DNA from: Clostridium tetanomorphum
Lineage (GTDB): Bacteria; Bacillota; Clostridia; Clostridiales; Clostridiaceae
NCBI RefSeq assembly: GCF_017873215.1
Contig: NZ_JAGGKA010000014.1
Location: 61,131-125,130, forward strand
DNA: 64,000 nt
Reading direction: 5' to 3'
The notes below the pieces were generated by a model. The model saw only the letters and a program-made list of their open reading frames with translations, had not been told where the DNA came from and ran no database searches. The position numbers and the translations under genes are program-made. Within the stretch, counting starts at the first letter, position 1. The number at the start of each line of letters is the position of its first letter. Shown in pieces: positions 26,713-36,221 of the stretch.

Positions 26713-28803
26713 ATGGGACGAAAACTTGTTATTGTAGAATCACCAGCAAAAGCAAAAACTATAGGAAAATATTTGGGAAAAAATTATGTAGTTGAGGCAT
26801 CTATGGGTCATGTAAGAGATCTTCCTAAAAGTCAATTAGGAGTTGATATAGATAACAATTATACACCAAAATATATTACTATTAGAGGAAAAGGAGAACT
26901 CTTAGATAAGATAAAAAAAGAAGCTAAAAAATGTGATGAAGTATATTTAGCTACAGACCCTGATAGAGAAGGAGAAGCTATATCTTGGCATCTTTTAAAG
27001 GCATTAAAATTGGATGAAAGTAAAAAGTGTAGAATAGAGTTTAATGAAATAACTAAAAGTGCTATAAAGACAGCTATAAAACAACCAAGAGAAATAAATT
27101 TAAATTTAGTTAATGCACAGCAAGCAAGAAGAGTGTTGGACAGATTAGTTGGATATGAAATAAGCCCTATATTATGGAGAAAGGTAAAATGGGGATTAAG
27201 TGCAGGAAGAGTGCAATCAGTAGCCTTAAAGATGATATGCGATAGAGAAAGAGAAATAGAAAAATTTATTCCAAAGGAATATTGGACTATAGAATGTAGC
27301 TTACATAAAGAACAAAACAAAAATAATTTTATTGTTAAGTTAATTTCTAAACAGGGAAAAAAAGTAGAGATAAATAATGAAGAAGAAAGTAAAGCTATAA
27401 TTGATGAATTAAATCAAGGGGAATTTTTGGTTAAAAATGTGAAAAAATCACAAAAAACAAAAAATCCATTAGCACCATTTACTACTAGTACATTACAACA
27501 AGATGCCTATAAAAAAATAAACTTTTCTACTAAAAGAACCATGTCTATAGCTCAACAGTTATATGAGGGCGTAGATATAAAAGGACATGGTACTATAGGT
27601 TTGATAACATACATGAGAACTGATTCTGTAAGAATTTCTAAAGATGCTCAAGAAGCTGCAAGAAATTTTATAATAGAAAAGTTTGGAGAAAAGTATATTC
27701 CAAAGGAAGTTAGAGAATTTAAGGGGAAAAAGAATATACAAGATGCCCATGAAGCTATAAGACCTACTAATGTGGAAATAACTCCAGAATTAGCAAAAGA
27801 AAATTTAAGTAATGAGCAATATAAATTATATACACTGATATGGAACAGATTTTTGGCTAGTCAAATGGCATCCTCCATTTTAAAGGCTACTTCAATAGAA
27901 ATATTAAATAAAGAATATTTATTTAAAGCTACAGGATCAACTGTAGATTTTGATGGATTTATGAAAGTATATGAATATGCGACAGATGAAGAAAAGGATT
28001 CCATTAAATTACCTATATTGCAAATAGGTGAAAAATTAGATAAAAAATCCATAGATGGCAAACAACACTTTACTCAGCCACCTGCTAGATTTTCAGAAGC
28101 GTCTTTAGTTAAGACTCTAGAAGAGAATGGTATTGGTAGACCTAGTACTTATGCTCCAATAATATCAACATTACTCGAAAGAAAATATATAGAGAGAGAA
28201 AAGAAAACTTTAAAATCTACAGAGCTAGGTTTTATAGTAAATGACATATTATCGGAGTATTTTAAACCTATTGTAGATGTGGAATTTACTGCAGAAATGG
28301 AAGATAAATTGGATAGCGTAGAAGTTGGAAAAGATGATTGGCAAAGAATAGTCCATCAGTTTTTTAATCCATTGAAAGAACTTATAGATAAAGCAGAAAA
28401 AGAAGTGGCAAAAGTCACTATAGAAGATAAGGTTACAGATGTAATTTGTGAAAAATGTGGGAAGAATATGGTGATAAAACATGGTAGATTTGGAGATTTC
28501 TTAGCCTGCCCTGGTTATCCGGAATGTAAGAATACAAAACCTATTGTTGAAGAGATCGATGCAAATTGTCCGAAATGTGGAGGAAAAATACTTGTAAAGA
28601 AGAGTAAAAAAGGGAGAAAGTTTTATGGATGTGGAAACTATCCTAATTGTGATTTTATAAGCTGGTTTGAACCAGTTAATGATAAATGTCCTTTGTGTAA
28701 TGGTAATATGGTTAAAAAATATAGCAAAGCAAAGGGAAATTACATTGAGTGTACAAACGAAAATTGTAAAAACAGAATATACAAAACGGAAGAGAAAGAA
28801 TAA
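26713..28803 (+). CDS. topA: DNA topoisomerase I
   Basis: Type IA topoisomerase relaxing negative supercoils. The 696 residues contain the Toprim domain (VIVESPAKAKTIGKYL; ATDPDREGEAI about residue 80 with the DxD), and the catalytic Tyr in ITYMRTDSVRIS (about 300). Three C-terminal zinc ribbons follow: CEKCGKN, CPKCGGK and CPLCNGN (about 578, 620, 650). It lies between dprA and codY; trmFO, xerC and hslVU of the Bacillus order are absent. Confidence 0.98.
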   Translation: MGRKLVIVESPAKAKTIGKYLGKNYVVEASMGHVRDLPKSQLGVDIDNNYTPKYITIRGKGELLDKIKKEAKKCDEVYLATDPDREGEAISWHLLKALKLDESKKCRIEFNEITKSAIKTAIKQPREINLNLVNAQQARRVLDRLVGYEISPILWRKVKWGLSAGRVQSVALKMICDREREIEKFIPKEYWTIECSLHKEQNKNNFIVKLISKQGKKVEINNEEESKAIIDELNQGEFLVKNVKKSQKTKNPLAPFTTSTLQQDAYKKINFSTKRTMSIAQQLYEGVDIKGHGTIGLITYMRTDSVRISKDAQEAARNFIIEKFGEKYIPKEVREFKGKKNIQDAHEAIRPTNVEITPELAKENLSNEQYKLYTLIWNRFLASQMASSILKATSIEILNKEYLFKATGSTVDFDGFMKVYEYATDEEKDSIKLPILQIGEKLDKKSIDGKQHFTQPPARFSEASLVKTLEENGIGRPSTYAPIISTLLERKYIEREKKTLKSTELGFIVNDILSEYFKPIVDVEFTAEMEDKLDSVEVGKDDWQRIVHQFFNPLKELIDKAEKEVAKVTIEDKVTDVICEKCGKNMVIKHGRFGDFLACPGYPECKNTKPIVEEIDANCPKCGGKILVKKSKKGRKFYGCGNYPNCDFISWFEPVNDKCPLCNGNMVKKYSKAKGNYIECTNENCKNRIYKTEEKE

Positions 28804-28860
28804 ATTTATGTAATTATAAAGCTTTAAGTTAAATGAGATTTTAAATAAAGAATTTATTAT

Positions 28861-28914
28861 ATTACGCCACTAATAATATGGATCTATTTAGGTTATATTT
28901 ATTAGTGGCGTAAT
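28861..28914. repeat. Perfect 16-bp inverted repeat between topA and codY
   Basis: ATTACGCCACTAATAA and TTATTAGTGGCGTAAT are exact reverse complements separated by 22 nt. It is more GC-rich than its surroundings. There is no U-tract behind it, so it is not a typical terminator, although it may end the topA transcript or be a protein-binding or mobile-repeat site. Confidence 0.75.
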
Positions 28915-29172
28915 TCATGTATAAAATAAATTTATATTATAAGAAAATCATATTTTATATATGAATTACTTGATAATTTTCATAAGTATTAATTGTTAAA
29001 TTATTAAATTATTAAATTTAAAGGGTAAATCTTAATCAATTTGCATAAAGTTGTCGAAAAGCGCCTTTATAATAATAAATTTAGTACAAGATGGTTGAAA
29101 TTTGTTATATAGTATGGTATTATTATTAAAGCTAAGGTAACAATTCTAAATATTAAAAAAAATCACAATAAT

Positions 29173-29202
29173 TTAACAAAATTTATTATTGAATGTTATA
29201 AT
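29173..29202 (+). promoter_or_regulatory. Predicted sigma-A promoter for codY
   Basis: TTAACA, 18-nt spacer, TATAAT. A second -10-like TGATATAAT lies at 29206-29214, so start-site choice is uncertain. Confidence 0.55.
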
Positions 29203-29305
29203 TTGTGATATAATATAATTAAAAAAAGTGCAGCAATAAATTCTGTATATGACTGCAGTTTAAATAATTTAATAATGGTAATAAAATAGAGGAGGAATTT
29301 TAAAA

Positions 29306-30082
29306 ATGTCATCACTTTTAAATAAGACAAGAAGGTTAAATAAAATACTTCAGAAATCAGGAACAGAGCCAGTGGTATTTGACGACATATGTAAATTACT
29401 AAGTGAGGTATTAGAGTGTAATGTTTATATTTTAAGTAAAAAAGGAAAAATATTAGGTTATGATCTTTCAACTGGATTTGAATGTGAAATTGTGAAAGAA
29501 AAAATAGTTCCAGAAATGAGATTTCCAGAGTTTTATAATAATAAACTTTTAAATATTCATGAAACTTTAGCTAATTTAACTAATAATGGGAAATGTGTTT
29601 TCGAAGAAAACTGTGGCTGTGGTATACAAAATAAATTAACTACTATAGTGCCTATAAATGGAAACAGAGAAAGACTTGGAACATTATCATTAGCTAGATT
29701 TGATGATCAGTTTACAGATGAAGATCTTGTATTAGCTGAATATAGTGCAACTATTATTGGACTTGAAATACTTAGATCAAAACACGATGAAATAGAAGAA
29801 GAAGCAAGAAAAAAAGCTGTAGTACAACTTGCTATTGGAACACTTTCATATTCTGAATTAGAAGCTGTAGAACATATATTTAATGAATTAGATGGAATGG
29901 AAGGACTTTTAGTTGCTTCAAAAATAGCAGATAAAGTTGGAATAACAAGATCAGTAATAGTTAATGCTTTAAGAAAATTTGAAAGTGCTGGAGTTATTGA
30001 ATCTAGATCATTAGGTATGAAGGGAACTCATATAAGAATATTAAATGACAAATTATTAGATGAATTAAAGAAAATAAAATAA
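29306..30082 (+). CDS. codY: GTP-sensing transcriptional pleiotropic repressor CodY
   Basis: Global regulator that senses branched-chain amino acids and GTP and controls nutrient-limitation genes, and toxins in several clostridia. The 258-residue length is standard. The N-terminal GAF domain spans about 1-155. The C-terminal winged helix has [19 protein letters not shown] and [19 protein letters not shown] (about 205-250). GGAGG lies before the ATG. The gene is monocistronic with a strong terminator. Confidence 0.98.
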   Translation: MSSLLNKTRRLNKILQKSGTEPVVFDDICKLLSEVLECNVYILSKKGKILGYDLSTGFECEIVKEKIVPEMRFPEFYNNKLLNIHETLANLTNNGKCVFEENCGCGIQNKLTTIVPINGNRERLGTLSLARFDDQFTDEDLVLAEYSATIIGLEILRSKHDEIEEEARKKAVVQLAIGTLSYSELEAVEHIFNELDGMEGLLVASKIADKVGITRSVIVNALRKFESAGVIESRSLGMKGTHIRILNDKLLDELKKIK

Positions 30083-30115
30083 AAAACAGGATAATTATTA
30101 TCCTGTTTTTTATTT
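30081..30115 (+). terminator. Rho-independent terminator after codY
   Basis: Stem AAAAAACAGGATAA / TTATCCTGTTTTTT (14 bp), loop TTA, T-rich tail. Confidence 0.9.
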
Positions 30116-30210
30116 TAATAATGTTTTCACTATAAATTATAGTAAAAATATATATTTTTATTATAGATTAGTTTTTTTTGCTATACTTATGTAAAATTTT
30201 TAAATTATTA

Positions 30211-30239
30211 TTGAACATAGTGATTTCATATGATATACT
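30211..30239 (+). promoter_or_regulatory. Strong sigma-A promoter for rpsB
   Basis: TTGAAC, 17-nt spacer, TATACT with TGA just upstream (extended -10). Confidence 0.7.
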
Positions 30240-30262
30240 ACTCTAGGTAACAAAAATACACA

Positions 30263-30317
30263 CATTATCTAATTTATAAACGGTGCCTTAGGGTATTTTA
30301 TAAATATGAAGATAATG
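30263..30317 (+). promoter_or_regulatory. Long leader stem-loop upstream of rpsB
   Basis: CATTATCT (30263-30270) pairs with AGATAATG (30310-30317), and ATTTATAAA (30272-30280) pairs with TTTATAAAT (30297-30305). A 16-nt loop CGGTGCCTTAGGGTAT closes it. The stem ends at the first of two GGAGGTAAAAA copies. Autoregulation by S2 is a reasonable guess from position. Confidence 0.5.
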
Positions 30318-30344
30318 GAGGTAAAAACCAAGGAGGTAAAAATT

Positions 30345-31046
30345 ATGTCAGTTATTTCAATGAAACAATTATTAGAAGCAGGTGTTCATTTCGGACATCA
30401 GACAAGAAGATGGAACCCTAAAATGGCTCCATACATTTTTACAGAAAGAAATGGAATCTATATTATAGATTTACAGAAAACTGTAAAGAAAGTTGAAGAA
30501 GCATATAACTTCATAAAAGAAGTTGCAGGAGAAGGAAAAGATATCCTTTTTGTTGGAACAAAAAAACAAGCTCAAGAAGCTATTAAAGAAGAAGCTATAA
30601 GAAGTAACATGCACTTTGTTAATAACAGATGGTTAGGTGGTATGTTAACAAACTTCTCAACTATAAAGGGAAGAATTAAGAAATTAGAAGAATTAGAGGA
30701 AATGGAACAGGATGGAACTTTTGATGTTCTTCCTAAGAAAGAAGTTATAAAGCTTAAGTTAGAAGAAGAAAAATTAGAAAAGAACTTAGGTGGAATAAAG
30801 AAAATGGATGCAAATAATGTTGGAGCTTTATTTGTAGTAGATCCAAGAAAAGAAAAAAATGCTATATCAGAAGCTAAAATATTAGGTATACCAGTGGTAG
30901 CAATAGTAGATACTAATTGTGATCCAGATGAAGTTGATTATGTAATTCCAGGAAATGACGACGCTATAAGAGCTGTAAAATTAATAACTGCTAAAATAGC
31001 TGATGCTGTTATAGAAGCAAGACAAGGTGAACAATTAGCTGAATAA
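30345..31046 (+). CDS. rpsB: 30S ribosomal protein S2
   Basis: A 233-residue protein of the small subunit: [39 protein letters not shown] and [18 protein letters not shown]. The start at ATG 30345 is set by AAGGAGGT 8 nt upstream and by homology. An in-frame ATG at 30306 lies inside the leader stem. The segment GGAGGTAAAAA is tandemly duplicated (30317 and 30332), so there are two Shine-Dalgarno sequences 15 nt apart. tsf follows. Confidence 0.97.
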   Translation: MSVISMKQLLEAGVHFGHQTRRWNPKMAPYIFTERNGIYIIDLQKTVKKVEEAYNFIKEVAGEGKDILFVGTKKQAQEAIKEEAIRSNMHFVNNRWLGGMLTNFSTIKGRIKKLEELEEMEQDGTFDVLPKKEVIKLKLEEEKLEKNLGGIKKMDANNVGALFVVDPRKEKNAISEAKILGIPVVAIVDTNCDPDEVDYVIPGNDDAIRAVKLITAKIADAVIEARQGEQLAE

Positions 31047-31050
31047 TATA

Positions 31051-31088
31051 TTTAAAGGTAGATGAAGGTATCTTCATTTACCTTTAAA
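31051..31088 (+). other. Seventeen-bp hairpin between rpsB and tsf
   Basis: TTTAAAGGTAGATGAAG pairs with CTTCATTTACCTTTAAA (one G-U) around a GTAT loop. It is followed by A's, not U's, so it should not terminate. It may be a processing or stability element separating rpsB and tsf on one mRNA. Confidence 0.6.
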
Positions 31089-31116
31089 AAAATCGTAAAG
31101 ATAGGGAGGATAAATT

Positions 31117-32040
31117 ATGATTTCTGCACAGATGGTAAAGGATTTAAGAGAAAGAACTGGAGCAGGTATGATGGACTGCAAAAAAGCTTTATCTGAAACT
31201 AATGGAGATTTAGATAAGGCTATAGAATTATTAAGAGAAAAGGGATTAGCTGCTGCTGCTAAAAAAGCTGGAAGAGTTGCTGCTGAAGGATTAGTTGAAA
31301 CTTTTATTTCAGAAGATGAAAAATCAGGTTCTATAGTTGAAGTAAACTGTGAAACTGACTTTGTTGCTGCAAATGATGATTTCAAAACATTAGCTAATAA
31401 TGTTGCAAAACAGGCAGTAAATACTAAGGCTTCTAATATAGAAGAATTCATAGAAGAAAAATACATAGGTGATGAAAGCATATCAATAAAAGATGCTGTT
31501 ACGGCTTTAATTGCTAAACTTGGAGAAAACATGTCAGTAAGAAGATTTAGCAATTATTCTGTTGAAAATGGAGTAGTTGAAAGCTATATCCATGGTGGTG
31601 GAAGAATTGGTGTACTTGTAAAGCTTGAATGTGAAAAATCAAATGAAGTATTAAAAGAAGTAGCTAAAGATATAGCTATGCAAATTGCTGCTGTAAATCC
31701 ATTATTCTTAAATAGAGATGAAGTTGATAATGATACTTTAGAAAAAGAAAAGGAAATTTACAGAGTTCAAGCTTTAAATGAAGGAAAACCAGAAAAAATT
31801 GTTGATAAGATGGTAGAAGGTAGAATCCAAAAATACTATAAAGAAAACTGCTTAATAGAACAAGTTTGGGTTAAGAATGCTGATTATACTATAACAAAAT
31901 ATCTCCAGGAAAAATCAAAAGAAGTTGGAGCTGAAATAAAGGTTACTGGATTTGTTAGATTCGAAAGAGGAGAAGGAATCGAGAAGAAAGAAGAAGATTT
32001 TGCTGAAGAAGTTAAGAAACAAATGCAGCAAGGAAAATAA
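31117..32040 (+). CDS. tsf: Elongation factor Ts
   Basis: Nucleotide exchange factor for EF-Tu. The 307-residue protein begins [20 protein letters not shown] and has [15 protein letters not shown] (about 70) and [16 protein letters not shown] (about 151). GGGAGG lies before the ATG. It is the second gene of rpsB-tsf and is followed by a terminator. Confidence 0.98.
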   Translation: MISAQMVKDLRERTGAGMMDCKKALSETNGDLDKAIELLREKGLAAAAKKAGRVAAEGLVETFISEDEKSGSIVEVNCETDFVAANDDFKTLANNVAKQAVNTKASNIEEFIEEKYIGDESISIKDAVTALIAKLGENMSVRRFSNYSVENGVVESYIHGGGRIGVLVKLECEKSNEVLKEVAKDIAMQIAAVNPLFLNRDEVDNDTLEKEKEIYRVQALNEGKPEKIVDKMVEGRIQKYYKENCLIEQVWVKNADYTITKYLQEKSKEVGAEIKVTGFVRFERGEGIEKKEEDFAEEVKKQMQQGK

Positions 32041-32042
32041 CT

Positions 32043-32075
32043 AAAAAGAGAGAACACTGCGTGTTCTCTTTTTTT
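32043..32075 (+). terminator. Rho-independent terminator after tsf
   Basis: Stem GAGAGAACAC / GTGTTCTCTT with TGC loop and seven T's. Confidence 0.88.
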
Positions 32076-32141
32076 GAAATGAAAATCCGGTGAATTTTAA
32101 AATTACTATGTAATTTTTAACAGTTTGGAGGTATAATATAT

Positions 32142-32855
32142 ATGAATAATATTAAATATAAAAGAATAATGCTGAAGCTTTCAGGAGAAGCCTTAGCAGG
32201 TGAAAAAGGATATGGTATAGACTTTGAAGTAGTTCAAAATATATCTAAACAAATAAAAGAGCTTGTAGATATGGGAGTAGAAATTGGTGCAGTCGTTGGA
32301 GGCGGAAACATTTGGAGAGGAAGAAATGGAGACGCTATGGACAGAACTACTGCAGATTATATGGGAATGTTAGCTACTTGTATAAATGCATTAGCACTTC
32401 AGGATTCTTTAGAACAGTTAGGGGTTAATACTAGAGTTCAAACAGCTATAGAAATGAAAGAAGTTGCCGAGCCTTTTATAAGAAGACGTGCTATGAGACA
32501 TTTAGAAAAAGGAAGAGTAGTAATATTTGCAGCAGGAACAGGAAATCCTTATTTTTCAACTGATACTACTGCAGCTTTAAGAGCAGCAGAAATTGAAGCA
32601 GATGTGATACTACTTGCCAAGAAAGTTGACGGAGTTTATGATAAAGATCCTCACAAATATTCAGATGCTAAAAAATTTGAAACTTTAAGTTATATACATG
32701 TATTAGACAGAGGACTTCAAGTTATGGATTCTACTGCAACCTCATTATGTATGGATAATAATATTCCTATATTAGTGTTTGGATTAGATTCTCCTGAAAA
32801 TATTAAAAAAGCAGTTATTGGAGAAAAAATAGGAACAATAGTGTGTAAAGAATAA
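32142..32855 (+). CDS. pyrH: UMP kinase
   Basis: Phosphorylates UMP to UDP; hexameric amino-acid-kinase-fold enzyme. The 237 residues show [24 protein letters not shown] (about 50), [17 protein letters not shown] and [16 protein letters not shown] lies before the ATG. frr follows 14 nt later, the standard rpsB-tsf-pyrH-frr order. Confidence 0.97.
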   Translation: MNNIKYKRIMLKLSGEALAGEKGYGIDFEVVQNISKQIKELVDMGVEIGAVVGGGNIWRGRNGDAMDRTTADYMGMLATCINALALQDSLEQLGVNTRVQTAIEMKEVAEPFIRRRAMRHLEKGRVVIFAAGTGNPYFSTDTTAALRAAEIEADVILLAKKVDGVYDKDPHKYSDAKKFETLSYIHVLDRGLQVMDSTATSLCMDNNIPILVFGLDSPENIKKAVIGEKIGTIVCKE

Positions 32856-32869
32856 AGGAGGTATTATTA

Positions 32870-33427
32870 ATGATAAAAGATATTATGGCCACAGCTGATG
32901 AAAAAATGCAAAAAACTATTAGTGTTTTAAAGAAAGATTTAGCTTCTATGAAAGCTGGAAGAGCTAATCCAGCAATGCTAGATAAAATAGAAGTTGAGTA
33001 TTATGGATCCGTTACACCTATAAATCAAGTAGCGAGCATTTCTGTACCTGAGTCAAGAGTTCTACAAATTCAGCCTTGGGATAAGACTGCTATAAAAGAT
33101 ATAGAAAAAGCTATTTTAAAATCAGACTTAGGACTAAATCCGTCTAATGATGGTACTATTATTAGATTGGTAATACCAGAATTAACTGAAGAAACAAGAA
33201 AAAACATTGTTAAAACTATTAAGAAAACTGGTGAAGAATCTAAAATAGCAATAAGAGCTATAAGAAGAGATTGCAATGATAAATTAAAAAATCTTAAAAA
33301 AGAATCAGATATATCAGAAGATGAAATTAAAAAAGCAGAAGATGATATTCAAAAGAAAACAGATAATTTTATAAAAGAAATTGATAAAATTTTGGAAGTA
33401 AAAGAAAAAGAAGTTATGGCTATTTAA
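32870..33427 (+). CDS. frr: Ribosome recycling factor
   Basis: Splits post-termination ribosomes with EF-G. The 185 residues show the tRNA-mimic family motifs LKKDLASMKAGRANPAML, YYGSVTPINQVASISVPE, and the C-terminal helical EDDIQKKTDNFIKEIDKI. AAAGGAGG precedes the ATG. Confidence 0.98.
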   Translation: MIKDIMATADEKMQKTISVLKKDLASMKAGRANPAMLDKIEVEYYGSVTPINQVASISVPESRVLQIQPWDKTAIKDIEKAILKSDLGLNPSNDGTIIRLVIPELTEETRKNIVKTIKKTGEESKIAIRAIRRDCNDKLKNLKKESDISEDEIKKAEDDIQKKTDNFIKEIDKILEVKEKEVMAI

Positions 33428-33440
33428 TATTTTTAATTTT

Positions 33441-33465
33441 AAACCTGCGTTTTCGCAGGTTTTAT
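33441..33465 (+). terminator. Rho-independent terminator after frr
   Basis: Nine-bp stem AAACCTGCG / CGCAGGTTT, loop TTTT, tail TTATT. Confidence 0.8.
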
Positions 33466-33522
33466 TAGTAAAGTTAAATTTTAGTTATTACTAAAGGTTA
33501 ATTTTAGAATGGAGAGGAATAT

Positions 33523-34284
33523 ATGTGGAAATTTTTTAATGATAAGAAAAAGAAAGAAGAGAATTGCTTATCATTGGACATGAATAATATTCCAAAACAT
33601 ATTGGAATAATAATGGATGGAAATGGACGATGGGCTAAAGAAAGAAATTTACCTAGAAGTATGGGTCATAAAGCAGGAGTAGAAACTATTAGAGATGTAG
33701 TAAAAGAATGTGACAAATTAGGAGTAAAATATTTAACTTTATATGCTTTCTCAACAGAAAATTGGAAGAGACCTAAAGATGAAGTGAATGCTCTTATGAG
33801 ATTATTAGTTGAGTATTTAAAAAAAGAAGTAGAAGAATTACATGAAAACAATGTAATAGTAAATACTATAGGAGATATTTTAAAGCTTCCACAAATATGT
33901 CAAGATGAGCTTCGAAGTGCTTATGAAAAAACAAAAAATAATACAGGACTTCAATTAAATTTAGCTTTAAATTATGGTGGAAGAAATGAAATTGTTAGAG
34001 CTATAAAATTACTTTATGAAGATATTAAGAAAGGACAAATTAATGAAGAAGTTATAGATGAAAATATCATATCAAATTATTTATATACTGCAGGAATGCC
34101 AGATCCAGATTTGATAATAAGACCAAGCGGAGAACAAAGAATTAGTAACTTTCTTTTATGGCAATCTGCTTACTCAGAATTTTGGTATTCAGATATAAAA
34201 TGGCCTGATTTTAATAAAGAACACCTTCACAAGGCAATATACGATTTTCAAAACAGAGATAGGAGATATGGAGGAGTGAAATAA
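33523..34284 (+). CDS. uppS: Undecaprenyl diphosphate synthase
   Basis: cis-Prenyltransferase making the C55 lipid carrier for cell-wall polymers. The 253 residues contain GIIMDGNGRWAKERNLPRSMGH (catalytic Asp about 31), TLYAFSTENWKRP and the C-terminal DLIIRPSGEQRISNFLLWQ. cdsA starts 21 nt downstream. This lipid-carrier step would also feed the polyprenyl-phosphate-using cassette at 61313-63797. Confidence 0.97.
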   Translation: MWKFFNDKKKKEENCLSLDMNNIPKHIGIIMDGNGRWAKERNLPRSMGHKAGVETIRDVVKECDKLGVKYLTLYAFSTENWKRPKDEVNALMRLLVEYLKKEVEELHENNVIVNTIGDILKLPQICQDELRSAYEKTKNNTGLQLNLALNYGGRNEIVRAIKLLYEDIKKGQINEEVIDENIISNYLYTAGMPDPDLIIRPSGEQRISNFLLWQSAYSEFWYSDIKWPDFNKEHLHKAIYDFQNRDRRYGGVK

Positions 34285-34305
34285 GAAAGTTTAGGAGTGG
34301 GTAAA

Positions 34306-35103
34306 GTGAACAACAGATATTTGGGAGCTCTTATATTATCACCTCTTATAATATTTTTATTTGTAGGTGGAATTTTTTTAAAGTACTTAACTTTTGTACT
34401 ATCATTAATGGGACTTTATGAATTTTATAAAGTTTTAAAAGAAAAAAATATACATGCATTTAGTATAGTTGGATATGTATTGTGTATAATATACTTTTTA
34501 ACTTTAGGCACAAAGATAAATACGGATTTATTCTTTTATATTGTTATATTAACTACTTTAATAGTATTGAGTATTCCTGTTATAAATATAAAATATACTT
34601 TTATTGATGCAGGAACTACTTTACTAGGATTTTTATATGTACCAGTGTTTTTCAGTTTTATAGTTTTAGTAAATAATAAGTCTTATGGAAATTATCTTAT
34701 TTGGCTTATATTTCTATCTTCTTGGATATGTGATACTTCTGCTTATTATAGTGGTAAGTTTTTTGGTAAAAATAAGCTTTGTCCTAAAGTAAGTCCTAAA
34801 AAAACTGTGGAGGGTTCTATAGGAGGATTTATTGGATCTACACTATCTTGTGGGTTATTTGGAGTTTATTTAGTTAATATAGGAGTAAATATTTCATTAA
34901 TACATTTTTTTATAATAGGAGCATTATGCGGAATATTAGTACAATTTGGAGATTTAGTTGCTTCTTCTATTAAAAGATATGCAGGTGTAAAGGATTATAG
35001 TAATCTAATACCAGGGCATGGAGGTGTACTTGATAGATTTGATAGTATACTTTTTTCAGCCGTAGTAGTATTTTATTATTTAACTTTTATAGTAAGAATA
35101 TAA
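34306..35103 (+). CDS. cdsA: Phosphatidate cytidylyltransferase
   Basis: Makes CDP-diacylglycerol for phospholipid synthesis in the membrane. The 265-residue protein has about seven to eight hydrophobic helices and the signature SPKKTVEGSIGGFIGS, ending in DLVASSIKR and KDYSNLIPGHGGVLDRFDS. The second GTG (34306) is used because TAGGAG lies 8 nt upstream, while the GTG at 34297 overlaps it. The product is a substrate for PgsA encoded at 57235. Confidence 0.95.
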   Translation: MNNRYLGALILSPLIIFLFVGGIFLKYLTFVLSLMGLYEFYKVLKEKNIHAFSIVGYVLCIIYFLTLGTKINTDLFFYIVILTTLIVLSIPVINIKYTFIDAGTTLLGFLYVPVFFSFIVLVNNKSYGNYLIWLIFLSSWICDTSAYYSGKFFGKNKLCPKVSPKKTVEGSIGGFIGSTLSCGLFGVYLVNIGVNISLIHFFIIGALCGILVQFGDLVASSIKRYAGVKDYSNLIPGHGGVLDRFDSILFSAVVVFYYLTFIVRI

Positions 35104-35119
35104 AAAATAAGTGTATTTT

Positions 35120-35157
35120 AGCACTTAGAGTATATAGATTATGCTCTAAGTGCTTTT
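35120..35157 (+). terminator. Rho-independent terminator after cdsA
   Basis: Eleven-bp stem AGCACTTAGAG / CTCTAAGTGCT with a 13-nt loop, then TTT. Confidence 0.72.
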
Positions 35158-35228
35158 GCATTATATTTTATAATATATAACTATATTTTAGAATATAATA
35201 CTATATAGCAATTCTAGGGGATATAAAT

Positions 35229-36191
35229 TTGTTTTATGAAAAATATAAAAAGATTATATATTGCTCTATTTCTTTAATAATATTTATAATTTTTACTGTT
35301 TTTATAAAAAGATATTTCAAACCATTTTTTGTAATTGTAATATTTTTATTCCTTTCAAGTCCTATATATGATCTATTGAGTAAGTTTGAAATATTTAGCA
35401 AGAAAGTAAGAGGATTAATAAGTATATTATTTGTAAATATGATTATATTTATTTTTCTTATATATATTGGCAATTGGTTATATAGCATTAAGGATATAAT
35501 TATAGATGCTATATTAAAAATAGTATATACTTTAGATAAATTAAGTAGAAATTTAAATTTAAATTTTTCAGGGTTAAATCAGGAATTAGAAAAATATTAT
35601 TTTAATATTCTAAACAGTGATTTTTTAAGGAAAGGAGCAGTATATACTACAGAAAGTATTTTTAATTATTTTATTGGTAATATAGTTGCTTACTTTATTT
35701 TGGTAGATAAATATGTTATATTTAATTGGACTAAAAATTTTATATCACCTAATGGGCTAAGATTCATAAAAGAAAAGATTAAAGATATGGAAGGTATATT
35801 GAAAGTAGAAATATTGTTAATATTTGTTACTACTATAGAAACTATATTTGGATTAATGGCTTTAAATATAGAAAATTACATTATGCTAGGAACGCTTTGT
35901 GGTATACTTGATTTGTTACCTTATTTAGGAACAATAATAATATTTATACCTTTAATACTGTATAAAGTTTCCATAGGGGACTTTATAATTGCTTTTGGAT
36001 TGATTTGTCTTTATGTACTTCTTTTTATTAATAGGCAGATTATGGAAGCTAAATTTATGAGTAATAAATTAAAAATTCATCCTATATTTACTATATTATC
36101 TTTATATGTTGGATTAAAGGCTTTTGGTATAATAGGAATGATATTTGCACCTTTATATATAATAATTTGTAAAAGTATACTAGAAATGTAA
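35229..36191 (+). CDS. AI-2E/YtvI-type family membrane protein
   Basis: A 320-residue polytopic protein with about seven hydrophobic segments: three at the N-terminus (residues 8-90), a soluble middle (about 95-150), and four or more at the C-terminus. The LCGILDLLPYLGTIIIFIP block (about 224-242) is typical of the AI-2E transporter/PerM superfamily, which includes sporulation protein YtvI. TTG start with AGGGG 8 nt upstream. It has unusually low GC and sits alone between cdsA and dxr. The substrate is unknown. Confidence 0.8.
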   Translation: MFYEKYKKIIYCSISLIIFIIFTVFIKRYFKPFFVIVIFLFLSSPIYDLLSKFEIFSKKVRGLISILFVNMIIFIFLIYIGNWLYSIKDIIIDAILKIVYTLDKLSRNLNLNFSGLNQELEKYYFNILNSDFLRKGAVYTTESIFNYFIGNIVAYFILVDKYVIFNWTKNFISPNGLRFIKEKIKDMEGILKVEILLIFVTTIETIFGLMALNIENYIMLGTLCGILDLLPYLGTIIIFIPLILYKVSIGDFIIAFGLICLYVLLFINRQIMEAKFMSNKLKIHPIFTILSLYVGLKAFGIIGMIFAPLYIIICKSILEM

Positions 36192-36221
36192 TTTCATTAA
36201 TTTTTTTACAAAGGAGAGGAT

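Larger units (their letters stand above)
28804..29305. other. Intergenic region between topA and codY
   Basis: These 502 nt hold no credible gene. Contents: the 16-bp inverted repeat at 28861-28914, a short TTAAATTA tandem repeat (about 28996-29021), a TGTCGAA match to the Spo0A box (29052-29058), and the codY promoter and leader (29173 onwards). Confidence 0.7.

Noticed and set aside
26859..27320. 153-codon ORF antisense to topA
   Set aside because: Shadow of the conserved Toprim region; no independent support.
28996..29021. TTAAATTA short tandem repeat as a CRISPR-like or replication-origin repeat
   Set aside because: Only about three units of pure A/T sequence, expected by chance in such an AT-rich spacer.
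31074..31553. 159-codon ORF antisense to tsf
   Set aside because: Ser/Ala-rich mirror of the tsf frame; no start signals.
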